NCBI RefSeq assembly: GCF_004337985.1
Contig: NW_021940923.1
Location: forward strand, 186,001 to 250,000
Length of the DNA: 64,000 nucleotides
Direction: 5' to 3'
From: Pyricularia pennisetigena
Taxonomy: Eukaryota > Ascomycota > Sordariomycetes > Magnaporthales > Pyriculariaceae
Shown here: positions 1 through 12,029 of the stretch, piece after piece
How the letters are laid out: the number at the start of each line of letters is the position of its first letter
Position numbering within the stretch: the stretch's first letter is position 1
Position numbers and translations under genes: made by a program
Notes under the pieces: model-generated
Database searches by the model: none
What the model was told of the DNA's origin: nothing
What the model saw: the letters and a program-made list of their open reading frames with translations, nothing else

Positions 1-3000
1 GCTTTGATCACAAGTTCACAACCCTCTCCTATATCTTGGTCTCATCCCTCTACTGCGCACCTGAACCCAAACGACGCACTCTATCGTGCTTGCACGTCTT
101 TTCAAACAGCGCTTTCAGGATTACGTACCCGCGCAGGTCTGCTTTGACTATGAAATTTTTAAAGATTTCGCGACTGCCGCTGTACTCGCACTTCGACTGC
201 TGCGACGGCATGGGGAGCATGCATGTTTGGCATTGGCATACGCATAGACAGACTGCACAGATTTACCCGTTTTGAGGCTCCCCAGAGTATGGAGGGATGA
301 AAATGATGTGAGATGTTTATGGGTTTTGATAAACTGATAGACGGTTCTCCTTGCTGTCATTCTCTAAACATCGATACAGCCACACATGCAACCTAATGTC
401 TTACTTGACACACTTTGGGTACAACGATTTTAGCAGCAGATGGCGTGCCATCCCAGAGCAACTGGACCATAACTTTGAGATCTGTAGACTGTATGCTTGG
501 GCTGTATATTACAACACAGGCCCCAGTGCCATTGTGGGAACGCTGACCGAAGTTGTCCTCTTTTTTCGTCCTGAATCTTACTAAACACTTCCAGGCTGCA
601 TGGGAGCTTTCGAATGAAATTTACTGTCTACCATTTGAATACTACAAAGACATAGTCTGCTACCCAGATGATGATATTGTATTGTTTGGAATAGCTATAT
701 TCCATTCTCCTTAGTCTGATCTTCACGAGGCAGAAATGGGGGAAAAGATTGGCTGGGCGAGATCTCTAATTAATATGACAGCAAAGCAAAGCCTTCAACA
801 TGCTAAAATTTTGCATTCGACACAATGAAATCCCTACAAGTCTCAATCCTAAGCTTCGGCACGATCTTTCCAGGTTACTCTGACAAAGGCATCAACCCGC
901 CGCAACTAAGTAGGATCAAACAGACAGGGATTCCTATATCCGCAGGCCGTCCAGACATATTACTGGAAGAGTCATAAATGATGGGTTTTGTGTGAGGTGC
1001 AGCACATGGCAGAATATTTGCGTATCTGTAATATGTATTATGTATCAACTCTATGGTACCCATGCCAGCCTGGAGCTCTACGTCGTTGCTGAATCTTACA
1101 TAGTTCTTGACAGGTGTAATGCATCATGGGGGTCGACCTCTGCCCGATCCGTCAGCACCCAACATCCGCTCGACAACTTTACATCTTGCAAACAGGAAGC
1201 GTCTAATAATGTTGACTTTGTTTTTACTTACCGGCTGTGGCGCCCAAATCATTTCCTTCTAGACCTAGCTATCAAGGCTTGGTAAATTGAGCCTGAGTTG
1301 GACCAGTAAATTAGACGCAAATCACAATAATTCCAAAAAAACCGAGCCGATGCTCAAATAGCTCGTGGAGATGATTTTATTGAATTCGTCTCACTGTATG
1401 TCATCATCGGCATCATGTTCATGAGTCCCAAGACGTGTTTGTTTATAACTAGCCGATGGCTTGCCTTTTTCCCTAGTCTTTGTACAAGACAAAGCGCCAG
1501 AAGCAACAGAATGGAGACTCCACGCATACGTAGCAGATTATTTTATCTAGCAGAGAGAGGTAAGAGTTACTGATACGAAAATTAATCATTTGACAATATT
1601 AGTGACGCTCCAACACATGGCCAGTTGGCTCATGCACAGGATAATGACCACAAAGGGTTAGGGCAAGGGTTAGGTGAGATTACCCCGCTCAGATCAGATC
1701 ACGCGTGGGTGCGGCACCGAATCAATTGTTCTTCTGGAATCGCTTGATCAAAACATCTTGGCTTCCCATCTTGTTGCAATCAAGAGCGCGAATTTTGGAG
1801 CAGCTACATGAGCTTACCGCGCCGTGGCATAAATCGAGGCCAATAGCTGAGCTCCAATCGAACTTGGCTGCGGGCCCCGAACCTCGCCAAGCGTTGCACA
1901 TGCGACATTCCGTCAGAATCTATCCCGTCCGAGTTTTTATCTCTCATATTTCGTTTGTTTAGCCATCTTTCTTTTTTGTTTCTTATCCTTCTTTTTCGGT
2001 GCTACAGTGAGGCCTCCGAAGTTACTAGAAAGCCGCCTGCGATAAATCACCGCTGTTCGTTCACACCTTATGACCCATACATAGTCCCGGTGTTATTTCT
2101 GAGGCTATTTTTAGCTGGAAATTTCCCACCCAGTGCTACGCCACCGCTGTCCACGTACCATTCAAACGCGTTCACTTTCTGCTCCATGTATTCTTTAATT
2201 TCACATCCAACGGTTCACGACAAAAACCACTATCAACAAACCTTATGACATCTCAAGACCCCTGACTTCGGAGGGATCATCTTCCCAAGTGCTTGATTCA
2301 TCCTAGAACCACATACTCCCCTCACCCCCCACCCCCCTGCCCCGCGGCTATGTCTGGGCAGATTCGCTGGCACTTGGCGGTGGTGGGGGACTTCTTGGCC
2401 GAGACGGACGGTCAATCGTTGTGACTGGGCCGTGGTGGTGATTGTGTCCCCCCAGTTGTACAAGCAATGAATGTCCAACAAACAAACATCCGTTCCGTTA
2501 ATGCCGAGATTTGTTACTCAGTTGAGGCCGGATAGGCGTCGGCGTAGGGCTCCTTGTCATTAATTTATTTATTCGCATCTGCACTGCGTCTGACTGGCAG
2601 TCTCTCTCTCCCCCGCCCCCTCTTGTTCGTCCCGTTTTCTTTGGGAGTTAGACGAAGTGAGAGGGTCTAACTTGCCTGCCTGGACCGCAGGGACACGAGT
2701 GCAAACACAGTACCAGTTTGATACATTGCTTGGAAACTTCCTATCTCGTACTCGGTGCCCGCCCGCTCGCGAAAAAACACAACGTCCCACTTGGGTTGAT
2801 CTTTTTCCGTCCCTTGTCTTTTTATTCCCTCAAGGCTGCATACCCTCACACACCCGTCCGTTAATTCTCTTGGAAAAAGCGGTCTTCTCTTGTCTCCTTT
2901 TTTTTCTCTCTCCCTCCCTACATTTCCCACTGCTGTTCTGAGCCTTGACCTCTTTCGGAGGAAGACCAAAAATATAGCCCTATCTCCCCTGGCCACGCGG

Positions 3001-3037
3001 ATATCCCAAACCAACTGTGTGACTTTTTACATCAGTC
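1..3037. other. Intergenic region, no gene recognised
   Basis: Only short reading frames under 120 codons occur here, on both strands, and none has recognisable protein character or splice-linked partners. The last 150 bases become strongly pyrimidine-rich and are probably the promoter and leader of the WW-domain gene that starts at 3038. Two TTAGGG-like units lie near 1657-1676, too few and too irregular to be a telomere remnant. Confidence 0.5.
2881..2930 (+). promoter_or_regulatory. CT-rich tract upstream of the WW-domain gene
   Basis: A run of almost pure C and T lies about 110-160 bases before the start codon at 3038. Such tracts commonly sit just upstream of or around transcription starts in filamentous fungi, so this is the likely core promoter or leader. 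The function is inferred from position and composition only. Confidence 0.4.
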
Positions 3038-3272
3038 ATGTCGTTCTTCAAAAAGCTCCAAAAGGAGTTTGAGGACCTGAATCTATTCGACAAGAAGAAA
3101 GAAGAGCCTCAACCGGCTGCCGGTACGTCGTTTGCCTTTTCCTTCAGCTCCCCAAAGCCACTAGTCTAGTTCAAGCTTGCAACATACAAAAACAGCCCCA
3201 ACTGACAACTCCTACCACTGGCCCCCAGACACGGCCACCAAGCCTGCCGACAACCACGGCTCACCGGCGCCC

Positions 3273-3309
<37 letters not shown>

Positions 3310-4810
3310 CCTACGGCCAACAACCGCCCTATGGCCAACAACCATACCAGCAGCAGCCCTACGGCCAGCCTCCCCAGCAGTATGGCAGCCCTCAGCCTAG
3401 CGGCTACGGAGCGGCCCCCCCTCCCCCTCCCCAGCAGCAGCCCACTCCTCCCGGCCAGCCTCAACTCCCGCCCGGCTGGGCCTCGCACTGGGACCCTGCC
3501 TCCCAGCGCTACTACTACGTAGAGACCGCCACCGGCAAGACCCAGTGGGAAGCTCCGGCCGCTCCTCCTCCCCCTCCCCCTCCCCCACCCGCGAGCAATC
3601 CCGCCTCTCCGCCCGTGCCGTCCGGACAACCTGGCGCGCCTCCCCCGATCCCGCAAAGCAGCTACCCGGGCTCTCCGTCGCCCGCCCCTGGTGGAGACGG
3701 CACGCGGTCCGTCGGCGGCCCTCCCGGCGGTGCGCCCCCTTACGGATCTCCCCAACCGGGAGCTGCCAACGGCGGAGCTCCTCCGCAGGGCGCCGCATCC
3801 GGCTACTTTGGCGGCGCTCCAGCTCCCGGCGGCGCCCCGTCCTACGGCTCGCCTGCCCCTGGTGCTGCCTACACCTCCCCACCCCCGGGCGCGCCGTACG
3901 GTTCGCCGTACGGCCAGCCGTCACCTTACGGTCAGCAGCAATCGCCATATGGTCAGCAGCAATCGCCCTACGGTCAGCAACAATCGCCATATGGCCAGCA
4001 GCCACCCTACGGCCAGCAGCAGTCGCCATATGGCCAGCAGCCACCCTACGGCCAGCAGCCCTACGGCGCCGCCCCTCCCACGCACCCGTACGGACAGGAT
4101 GCCACCAAGGACCCCAAGACGGGCAAGAAAGCCGGCAGCAGCGGCATGCTCCTCGGCGTTGCGGGTGGTCTAGCCGCCGGTGCCGTCGGTGGAGCACTGC
4201 TGAACCATGCTCTGAGTGGTAAGTCAAGTCCCCAGCTCCCGATTCCCTGCCCGCCTTTCCTTTTTTTTCCCTATCGCCCCCCGCCTTCGAGCCATCCCAG
4301 CTAACCACTTCCACCACACCACCAGGCCCCGACTCGGACGACGAAAAGGAAAAGGCCGCTGCAGCCGCCGCCGCCGCCCCCCCAGCAGCCGCCGCCGCAG
4401 CCGCAGCCGCCCCGGTAGCCGCTGCAGAAGCCCCAGTAGCCGCCGCAGAAGCCCCAGTAGCCGCCGCCGCTCCCGTAGCCGCCGCAGAGCCACCACCGCC
4501 GCAAATCATCAACAACTACTACTACGACACGCCGCCGCCGCCTCAGCCCGCGGCCGAGCAAGACGAGATGCCGCCGGCGGTGCTGGGCGCGTACGACGAG
4601 AACGGCAATCGTGTGTCGGACAGCGACCGCGAGGAGGTGCGGGAGGCGCGCGAGCGGTACGAGGAGGCCCTCGCCGAGGCGGCCGACTCGGACGCCAGCA
4701 GCAGCGAGCAGGAGGAGCTCGAGGAGGCGAGGCAGGAGTACATTGAGCAGTACGAGGAGCATTACGGAGGTGGTGATGATGACGATGGTGGTTATGACGA
4801 CGACGAATAA
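3038..4810 (+). CDS. WW-domain protein with PYGQ repeats and a glycine-zipper segment
   Basis: Three exons are proposed: 3038-3122, 3229-4218 and 4326-4810, giving about 519 residues. Intron 1 starts GTACGT and has a CTGAC branch site before its CAG; intron 2 starts GTAAGT. Both keep frame. The N-terminus begins [17 protein letters not shown]. After Q- and P-rich sequence comes one WW domain (about residues 108-140) with both signature Trp and a YYY core, expected to bind proline-rich ligands. A long P/G/A/Q region follows with many SPYGQQ repeats, then a hydrophobic GxxxG-rich segment (about 333-355) resembling a glycine zipper, an alanine-rich run, and a charged, probably coiled C-terminus ending in a D/G/Y-rich tail. 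The exact function is unknown; adaptor or stress-related roles are possible. The low-complexity sequence suggests condensate or prion-like behaviour, which is inference. Long open frames on both strands here are shadows of the repeats. Confidence 0.85.
3897..4071 (+). repeat. Tandem PYGQ-coding repeats within the WW-domain gene
   Basis: About ten short units coding variants of (S/P)PYGQQ(Q/P) occur head to tail, with CAG/CAA and TAC/TAT variation between copies. A smaller set lies at about 3309-3370. Expansion and contraction by slippage is likely in such arrays. Confidence 0.8.
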
Positions 4811-5164
4811 GCTTTTGGGGAGTTTAGGGGAGTTTAAAGATCCCCCCTTTTCTTTTTTTTTTCCCTCCCTTTTGTGGTTCTTGTTCCATTGCGAGAACCA
4901 CATAAACCGAGTGTCCGAAGTCATGACTAAATGAAATGCAAAAAAGAAGAGAACATTAAACGCTTTCCAAAGGTCTAGACCTAATACCGTGTAGTGTTGT
5001 ATGCCAAATACCTCTTAAAACCACGCCAACGCTTTGTCCGAGGTTGGAAAAGAAAAAGCTTTCACAAAACCCGGTTTAGAATCGATGATTTTCTCTCAAC
5101 CATGGCCAAAAGCTCTTCACTGCGTTTCTCTTGCACGTTTCTACCACCATCCAATCGCTGTGCC
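4811..5164. other. Convergent 3' intergenic region
   Basis: This stretch separates the stop codon of the WW-domain gene (+) from that of adenylosuccinate synthetase (-). It contains a T-run at about 4852-4862 and AT-rich sequence suited to 3' ends, but no gene. Confidence 0.5.
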
Positions 5165-7315
5165 TCATCGATATATCATATCCTCGCGGTCAGGACCCGT
5201 ACCAATCCACCCGACCTTTACGCCAACATACTGCTCAATAAATTCGACGTATTGTCTCGCTTGTGCCGGCAGCTCCTCGAACTTCTTTATGTGCGTCGTT
5301 GGCGTGTTCCAGCCCTCAAACTCCTTGTAGACTACCTCGCAGCGCTCGAGCAGCGACAGATCTGCGGGGAAGAAGTCCAGCTCCTCGCCCGTGGCGGGAT
5401 CCTTGTACGCGACGGCAACCTTCAGAGTTGGGAATGTGTCGAGAACGTCGAGCTTGGTCAGGTTCAGGGAGGTGTAGTGGTTAATGGCCTGAGAGAAAAT
5501 TGGCAAGGTGTCAGCTTTGGCGATCAAGGAAAACGTGAAGCTGGCAGAGCGGCTAGCAAGATGGAATGCAAGACCGAACAGCACAGGGACCATGACACTT
5601 ACAGCAGAGTATTTGACCACGACAAGATCAAGCCAGCCGCATCGCCGCTTGCGGCCAGTGCTGACACCCCATTCTCGACCTATATCTTGCAGCTTGGTGC
5701 CGATCTCGCCCTCATCCTCCGTTTTGAAGATACCGTCACCTACTCTTGTTGTCTGCAAAAGGGTTATTAGAATTCCTCCTGGATTGACGGGGGCAAATTT
5801 CAGTTTGGGTCAATTGACTTCTAAGCAACTTACGTAGGCCTTTACGACACCGACAATTGTCTCAATTTTTCTTGGGTTGATTGCCAGACCGGTTATGATG
5901 CCTCCCAGACAGGGGTTGCTGCTGGTGACGTAGGGGTACGTGCCTTTCATAGCATCAGATGTCAGCTACCCGCATAATCAAGTCGTTAAAACTGGTAACA
6001 GCTTACCATAGTCAATATCAAGCATGAGCGCATTTGCACCCTCGATCAAGATCTTGCGGTTCTGGTCCTGGGCGTCCTTGATGAACTTTACGGCGTCGAC
6101 GACATAGTTGGGCAGCAATTTTCGGTATTCCTATACCATAAACCCCACTGTTAGTCGCGAATCACAGTTATCGAGTCCAAGCACAAGAGAATATACCTTG
6201 AAGCGTGCAATCTCCTCCTCAACATCGTATTTGAGCAGGTCGCCAAACCGTTTCCTGTATCCGGCGGCAAGCTGGCGCAGTTTCCTCTCGAAAACAGCCT
6301 CGTCAAAGACTTCCGAGATGCGCACGCCGCTGCGAGACTAAACGCCGATCGAATTCCATGTCAGCCGCCCGATAATCAACAGTCACAAGGAAAAAAGCCC
6401 AAAGACAACAAAAGACTCACAGCCTTGGTGCTGTAGCTCGGCCCGATACCCCTTCCTGTAGTTCCAATCTTGCGCTCGCCCAGCTCGACCTCCTCGAGAC
6501 CGTCAACGGCGGCGTGCAGATCAAAGTTGACCTGGCAACGATCGCTGACGAAGATGCGATCACGCACACCCGCCAGGCCCTTGGCCTCGAGCTTCTCCAG
6601 CTCCGAGAAGAAGGAAGGGACGTGGAAGACGACGCCCGAGCCGATCAGGTTCATGCATTTCGGGTTGACGAGGCCCGATGGCAGGAGATGGAAGTCGTAC
6701 GAGACGCCCTGGGCGACGATCGAGTGTCCGGCATTGTGACCGCCCTGTTATGCATGGGACGCTCTCAGGTCAGATACTCGTGCACGGGAGAAGAAGCACT
6801 ATGACGAACGGGGTGCATGGACTATACGTACAGCAGAGCGGGCGCAGATCTCGGCCGAGGGGCAGAGAATGTCAGTCAGCTTGCCTTTGCCTACGCGACG
6901 TTGCCAAGGGGCATTGAGTTAGCGCCAATACTCCTAAAAGGCTCATCATGTTGAAAATTGGCCAAATGGTCCTCCGTACCTTCATCTCTGATACAAACAA
7001 CATGAAGTCAAGTCAGCAAACAACTGTCTCACGACCTTGTGATATTTAGCGGCGCGTCGAACTAGTCCATCGCCAGCGCAATCGCGTCATAAGGCGGGGT
7101 TCCTTTTTTTTTTTTTTTTTTTTGGTTGCCCCTGGAATATGCGCCGCCGACTTCGGAGTGAGGGGCAGACGAGGTTCAAGTGCGACAAAGTAAGACAATG
7201 AAAATAAAAATAAAAAAAATGAAATAAACGAATAAAAAAGAATAAAAAATCATGAGAACAGACAGAGACAGGGTAAGACTCACCCCCATTGGGATCCGAG
7301 AATGATGGTAGCCAT
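5165..7315 (-). CDS. ADE12: Adenylosuccinate synthetase
   Basis: This GTP-dependent enzyme joins aspartate to IMP, the first committed step to AMP in de novo purine synthesis, in the cytosol. Nine exons were traced on the minus strand: 7284-7315, 6980-6987, 6832-6890, 6421-6744, 6197-6337, 6007-6130, 5834-5943, 5603-5752 and 5165-5488. They sum to 1272 nt (423 residues), the usual family length. The protein starts [11 protein letters not shown]; the P-loop GDEGKGK is assembled across three exons, the second only 8 nt long. GGHNAGHS (about 34-41) carries the catalytic His, and GTTGRGIGP lies at about 127-135. The C-terminal half holds [24 protein letters not shown] and the nucleotide-binding [11 protein letters not shown]. 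All introns have GT-AG ends and phases agree throughout. The symbol follows the yeast name. Confidence 0.95.
7104..7123. repeat. Poly(T) run of 20 in ADE12 intron 1
   Basis: Twenty consecutive T on the + strand lie inside the 296-nt first intron of the minus-strand ADE12 gene, so the transcript would carry poly(A). It lies well away from the splice sites. Confidence 0.8.
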
Positions 7316-8595
7316 GATTGCCAATAACCCAGCAGCAGAGAGCCAGGTGGGAAACAAAGCTTGGCTAAACTCGATTTTTGAGAGAAAAAGGAGCAAGATC
7401 CTCAAACGGTCGACAACGAGACCGATCCTGGGGAAAATTGATGGTCCAGAAATTGGAGAGGAGGCTTTGTGGGTTCCTTTGTTCGTTTTATAAGCTCGAG
7501 GGGGGGAATATTGTGAAATTTCCCGGCTCGGAGCTCACGGCACACTGTTGACTGTCTAGCGAGGCGGAAAACGCGAAGCTTTGCGCTGGTTTTCATTCAG
7601 GTGTGACTTTTATTTTATTTATCCTTTCCCTGCCATTGGTTTATCTTCCCGGTACCTGCCTCCAGAAAACACAAGTCATTGACTCATCGCATTGGTATCA
7701 ACTGAAAAAAATAAAAATGTCCAGGTAAATCCCATACTAACCAAGGTAAAGTCTCAAATCAAATGCCCAGGATAGGAGCATGACCCAATTTTGCCTGAGG
7801 CAGTTACCTTCGTTACCCCAACCTGCAGGCGGGGCCGCACTCCTCCGATGTCACGATTAGGTACTTTTGTCAGGCAGTTATGTAGACATGAGCCTTGGAA
7901 TATGCAACCTCATAGTTATTGTCTCACTTGTCCGACGTTAGTCCTCGGAAGCACTAGAAAAGCGCCCCCGATACGCCATTGATCTTGTGTTTCCAGTGCT
8001 TTATTTGAACATGTCAAGAGACGCTTCGAGTGGACAATGCTTTGCGCCGAGGTCTGTAGTAAGCTCCCAAGATTTTCTGGTCGTTTGCATGTGGGAGGGG
8101 CAACGGGATACTTGTCGGAGGGACCACTGTGCACCCGCTGAAGAAATGCCTCGCTGTGACGTAGACACCAAGAGGGGCTTTTTAGGGAAGTATCAGCGCG
8201 CATGACTGAGAGCCTTCTCAGAAGCGCTGGCGCTATCACTTGCTGCCGTGCAAAGACTGTTCTTCCCAAAACGCCGGGACTGCCTGCCACTAGCTGTGAA
8301 ATATGATTGGAGCAATGCCATAAACACGCCACAATTGGATAAGCCATCCTTCTGAGAGAAGCAGAGAGAAAAAGGGGCCAGAACAAAAAAAAAGAAAAAT
8401 AAAAAGCTTGCCGCCAACGCCACGACCACCACCAATGTGCACCAGTGAGAGGAAAGAAGTTCAAGATTTTGTATACGTCTAGCAATCATCATCATGATCA
8501 TCGTCACATCCCAAGGCGGCATTTTTTTTCGCACGAGAAAGACAAGGATGGGGATAAAGATAAAATCAAATCGCGACTCATCCTCTGTTTATTGC
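7316..8595. other. Intergenic region between ARP2 and ADE12
   Basis: This should contain the ADE12 promoter (nearest 7316) and the ARP2 3' region. The reading frames present are short or antisense and resemble no family. AT-rich tracts occur near 7600-7720 and an A-rich tract near 8385-8405. Confidence 0.45.
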
Positions 8596-10059
8596 TCAGC
8601 TCCTCGGCCCCAGCTTCTCCAGTACTCTCGACCCCTGTTCCTCCCACTCCTGCTTCGTGATCCACATGTTCTCTTTGTCCGCCATGATGTTGGCCAGGAC
8701 GGCGCCGCCAAGGAACACCATGTGTCGCCTACGCGGCGGGTCTTCTATCCTGACCTTGAACTTACTCAGCCGCTCTGGGTTCCCGCCCAGCACCTTGGTA
8801 AGCCACAGCTGCTTGAGCTCCTTCTCGAGCCGCGACGGCAGACCCGGGTACATGCTGCTACCGCCCGAGAGCACAATGGCCTTGAACAGGCTGCTGCGGA
8901 CGTCGACGTCGGCGGCCTGGATCGTGTCGAACAGGAACTCACCCATACCCTTCTGCTCGCAGTCGACCAGGTGGGGTTGGAAGAGGCATTCGGGCGCCTC
9001 GAAACGCTCGCTACCGACGCGGATGACGCGCCCGTCGGGCAGCGTGTAGCTCTCCACCAGCACTGTCGTGTCTTCCGAGAGCCGCTTGTCAAGCTCGAGG
9101 TCGTAGGAAACGTAGCAAAGCTTCTCCTTGATTTGCCTCACCGTCTCAAAATCAGCCGTGCGGTTGAGTGCGTACCCACGGCGCAAGAGCAGTGCAATCA
9201 GGTTGCGCGTGACGTCGCGTCCGGCCACATCCAAGCGCCTCGTGAGATGGTTAAGCACGACGGATTCGTAGACGGGAACGATGTGAGTGACACCGTCTCC
9301 CGAGTCGACAACAACACCAGAGGAGAGACCTATTGCGTTTTGCCAAAAAGCGACGAGTTAGAGAATAAGGAACACGGCGGAGTGGAACAGTCCAGATGAA
9401 CTAGTCGAGTGTCACGGTCAATCGAGAAGCTTTCATACCTTGTGCATATAGCGCCAACACAGCCTGGATGGCCACATAAACGCCGCCAAAGTTGTACCTC
9501 TCGAACATGACCTCGCACATTTGCTCTCTGTTCTTGACAGGGTTCATGGGAGGCTCCGTCAACAAGATCTTCCTGCCGGCGGGGTCGATCTTGAGCTTTT
9601 CGTAAAACGTGTGGTCCCAGAGGTGCTGCATATCATCCCATTTCTTGACGATGCCGTTTTCCATCGGGTACGAGACCTGCAGCATGGTGCGCGCCGCCGA
9701 CGCCTCGTCGCCGCACATGATGTCCTTGATCTTGATCTCATTGCCGTCGGGCCCCAGGATGTTGTCGCCCTTTTCCTCGGTTCGCAGGATCGGCCGCCCG
9801 ACTATGGACGGGAATTGGTGCTCGGGAAAGTTTTGGCCCGCATATCCGACCTTGAGGAAACCGGTGCCGCCGTCGAGGACTGTGAGAGAGATACAGATGG
9901 GTTAGTATCTGGTCCCATGGTGTGGTCGTAGGCAAGCAAGTAGAGTCGTCCTAGGAGCGGGTAAAGAACATTGCTATCCGGCAATTGTGGACTTGGGCTC
10001 ACCGAGCGCCGATAGGTAAGCGGCCTCGATTACATACCTATGGGCGGAGGAGCTGCCAT
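8596..10059 (-). CDS. ARP2: Actin-related protein 2 (Arp2/3 complex)
   Basis: Arp2 pairs with Arp3 to nucleate branched actin filaments, acting in endocytic patches and polar growth. Three exons: 10038-10059, 9439-9879 and 8596-9329, totalling 1197 nt (398 residues), close to the usual 390-395. The start MAAPPPI runs across the first intron into [18 protein letters not shown], the actin-fold phosphate-binding loop. The second loop, [17 protein letters not shown], begins exon 3. [10 protein letters not shown] follows, and near the C-terminus [20 protein letters not shown] is diagnostic of Arp2 rather than actin or Arp1/Arp3. Introns of 158 and 109 nt both have GTATG donors and CAG/TAG acceptors, and the phases agree. 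Confidence 0.95.
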
Positions 10060-10728
10060 GGTCGCGACGGGTGGGGGGTGGATTTGGAATGTAGCCGCCG
10101 TGGATAAAACTGGAAAGGGCTTTCGAATAGGGCACCCTCCCTAATCAAGATGGTTCGACTCAAAAGGCTGAAAGTCAACGCAGGTAGCGAGTGTCAGTCC
10201 AGTCGATTGTCCCTAAGTTTCGGGAGGCTGGCATGGGACGGGCGGCTTTAAACGGGGTGACGTTGAGCTGCCTAGTTGCGAGTGAGCTTGTGGAGGTGCT
10301 GTGATCTTGGTGGGGTCGCCCAGTGCGTCAGCGTCCAGTCAAGTTTAGCTTGGTTGAAGCTCAGCCACGTGATCCCTGCACGCTCGCCTCCATAACGTTT
10401 TGGATGTTGAAATATAGGCGGTAATTAATCGTCGATTTCCAATGCGACAAACTTTGTTGTGTTCCATGCGTCTATGATTACTTAAGATGATCTATCCTCA
10501 AAAGGCTACTCTAAATTGCGATATGAAGTCGGTTCAGATGGAGATATGTAGCTCGAAAGCCCCTAGTTCAAGCCAATAGCCTTGGTTCCCGCAGGCCCTT
10601 GGGCCGCAGGTGTGCCTAGGTAAGCTCTTGGGCTTTGCGAACTACGATTGCTTCTGCACGAATGAGCCTTAAATGTAGCCCATAGCGTCACTCAGCCCTG
10701 CGCATTTCGTCTCACTCCTTGCAACGGA
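10060..10728. other. Intergenic region upstream of ARP2
   Basis: It holds the ARP2 promoter and the 3' end of the GTP cyclohydrolase II gene. I see no coding sequence. Confidence 0.45.
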
Positions 10729-12029
10729 TCACGAAGGCATCGACCCACTATCCAACATGTGGCCCATTTTTTCGATCTGTGTCGTGCAAAGCCAAGGATC
10801 AGTATATCGCAGCGGTAGACTGTCAGGATATCATCAGGATTCAATCGACTTACCTTTGTCTTCAAGTACCCCTCCACCTCTTTACTTCTGAAACCTCCCC
10901 TTCCCCTCCAGCTCAATGGTATCATTGCGACTCTTTCCCGAACCACGACCTCTCTGTTGGGACCCTCTACCGCTCTAATTTTGTCGGGGTTGTTGGTTAG
11001 GAGCCGTATCTCCTTCTGACCTAGGTCCTGCAGCATCGCCGTCGCGAGGCCGTAAGACCGTGCATCCGCTGGGTGTCGCAGAAGCAGATTCGCCTCGACA
11101 GTGTCAGATCCCAGGTCCTGCAAATTGTATGCCTTGAGCTTCTCGCCGAGCCCGATTCCTCGCCCCTCTTGCCTCAAGTAGATGATGATTCCGCCGGCGG
11201 TCGCGTTTGATGGCAGAGACATGAGCCGTGCCGCCTCGTCAAGCTGCTCGCCGCAGTCGCACCGCGCAGACCAAGCTGTCTCACCCGTATAGCATTCGCT
11301 GTGAATACGGACCAGAGGGATGTCGTTGCGCTCGCCGTTTTGCTGCTCCTGTTCCTGCCTGCCTTCTGGAGCGTCGGCCGCACTGCTGCTCGTCCTTCCT
11401 GGATACAGAACTCCCGTGTAGGCACCCCTAATCATGCGGTCCATCTCCGTCTCTCCTGGTCGCACAGCGTCCAGGCTCTTGCTGCGGATGTTGTTCCCAA
11501 ACACGATAGCAAGGTGCTCCTTGTTGTCGACGTTATTGGTATACAGGTGCAGGAACATCTGGGTACCTGCGGTGGTGGGGATGCGTGCACGCACTATGCA
11601 CTGCACCTCCGGAAGCTTCTCCAACAGCCGTGGCCTCTTGGAGCCGCAGCCACCCGACTCGACGCTGCTATCAACCGGCACGCCGCGTGGTATGAGGGAG
11701 GAGGGGTTCGGAGTTGATGTTCCGGGCGTCCCGGGCGGTGTGAACGCCGGTGAGAGGAGGGAAGGTGGTGGGAGCGGCTGGTCGTGTCCCAATGCTCCAC
11801 GGAGGATGGCCGCGGAAGGCCGGGCGCTCGGCGCCCCTTGTGTTTGTTGCGACGGTCGTGACGCGGAAGGCTCGGATTGTGGCGGGCCATCTAGTGCGGT
11901 TGCTTCGCTTGCTGGCACGTCATCGGTGGTGGCGGCGGGATGTGTCCGGGGAGAGTAGAATGACGGCAGTTTCGGGCTGCCTGTCTGGGACGGCTGCCCC
12001 GCCATCGGTTGCGCCACTGGAGAACCCAT
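10729..12029 (-). CDS. RIB1: GTP cyclohydrolase II
   Basis: It opens GTP to the pyrimidine that begins riboflavin synthesis, releasing formate and pyrophosphate. Two exons: 10854-12029 and a 16-codon terminal exon at 10729-10776, giving 407 residues. The 77-nt intron has a GTAAGT donor directly after EGYLKTK; the terminal exon codes [15 protein letters not shown], the expected family ending. About 140 N-terminal residues are Ser/Pro-rich and likely disordered, as in other fungal homologues. The catalytic part has the three zinc cysteines in CX10CXC (about C246, C257, C259, within [15 protein letters not shown]) and the [10 protein letters not shown] motif near 285. Reading through the intron gives an open but unrelated C-terminus, so the spliced form is preferred. 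The enzyme assignment is firm; the symbol follows yeast. Confidence 0.93.

Noticed and set aside
1657..1676. TTAGGG-like units, also near 33418-33426
   Set aside because: Only one or two imperfect copies each, so not evidence for telomere or interstitial telomeric repeats.
3397..4515. 372-codon reading frame on the minus strand
   Set aside because: It lies antisense to the WW-domain gene, and its Arg/Ala-rich content is a shadow of the GC-rich PYGQ/Pro repeats on the + strand.
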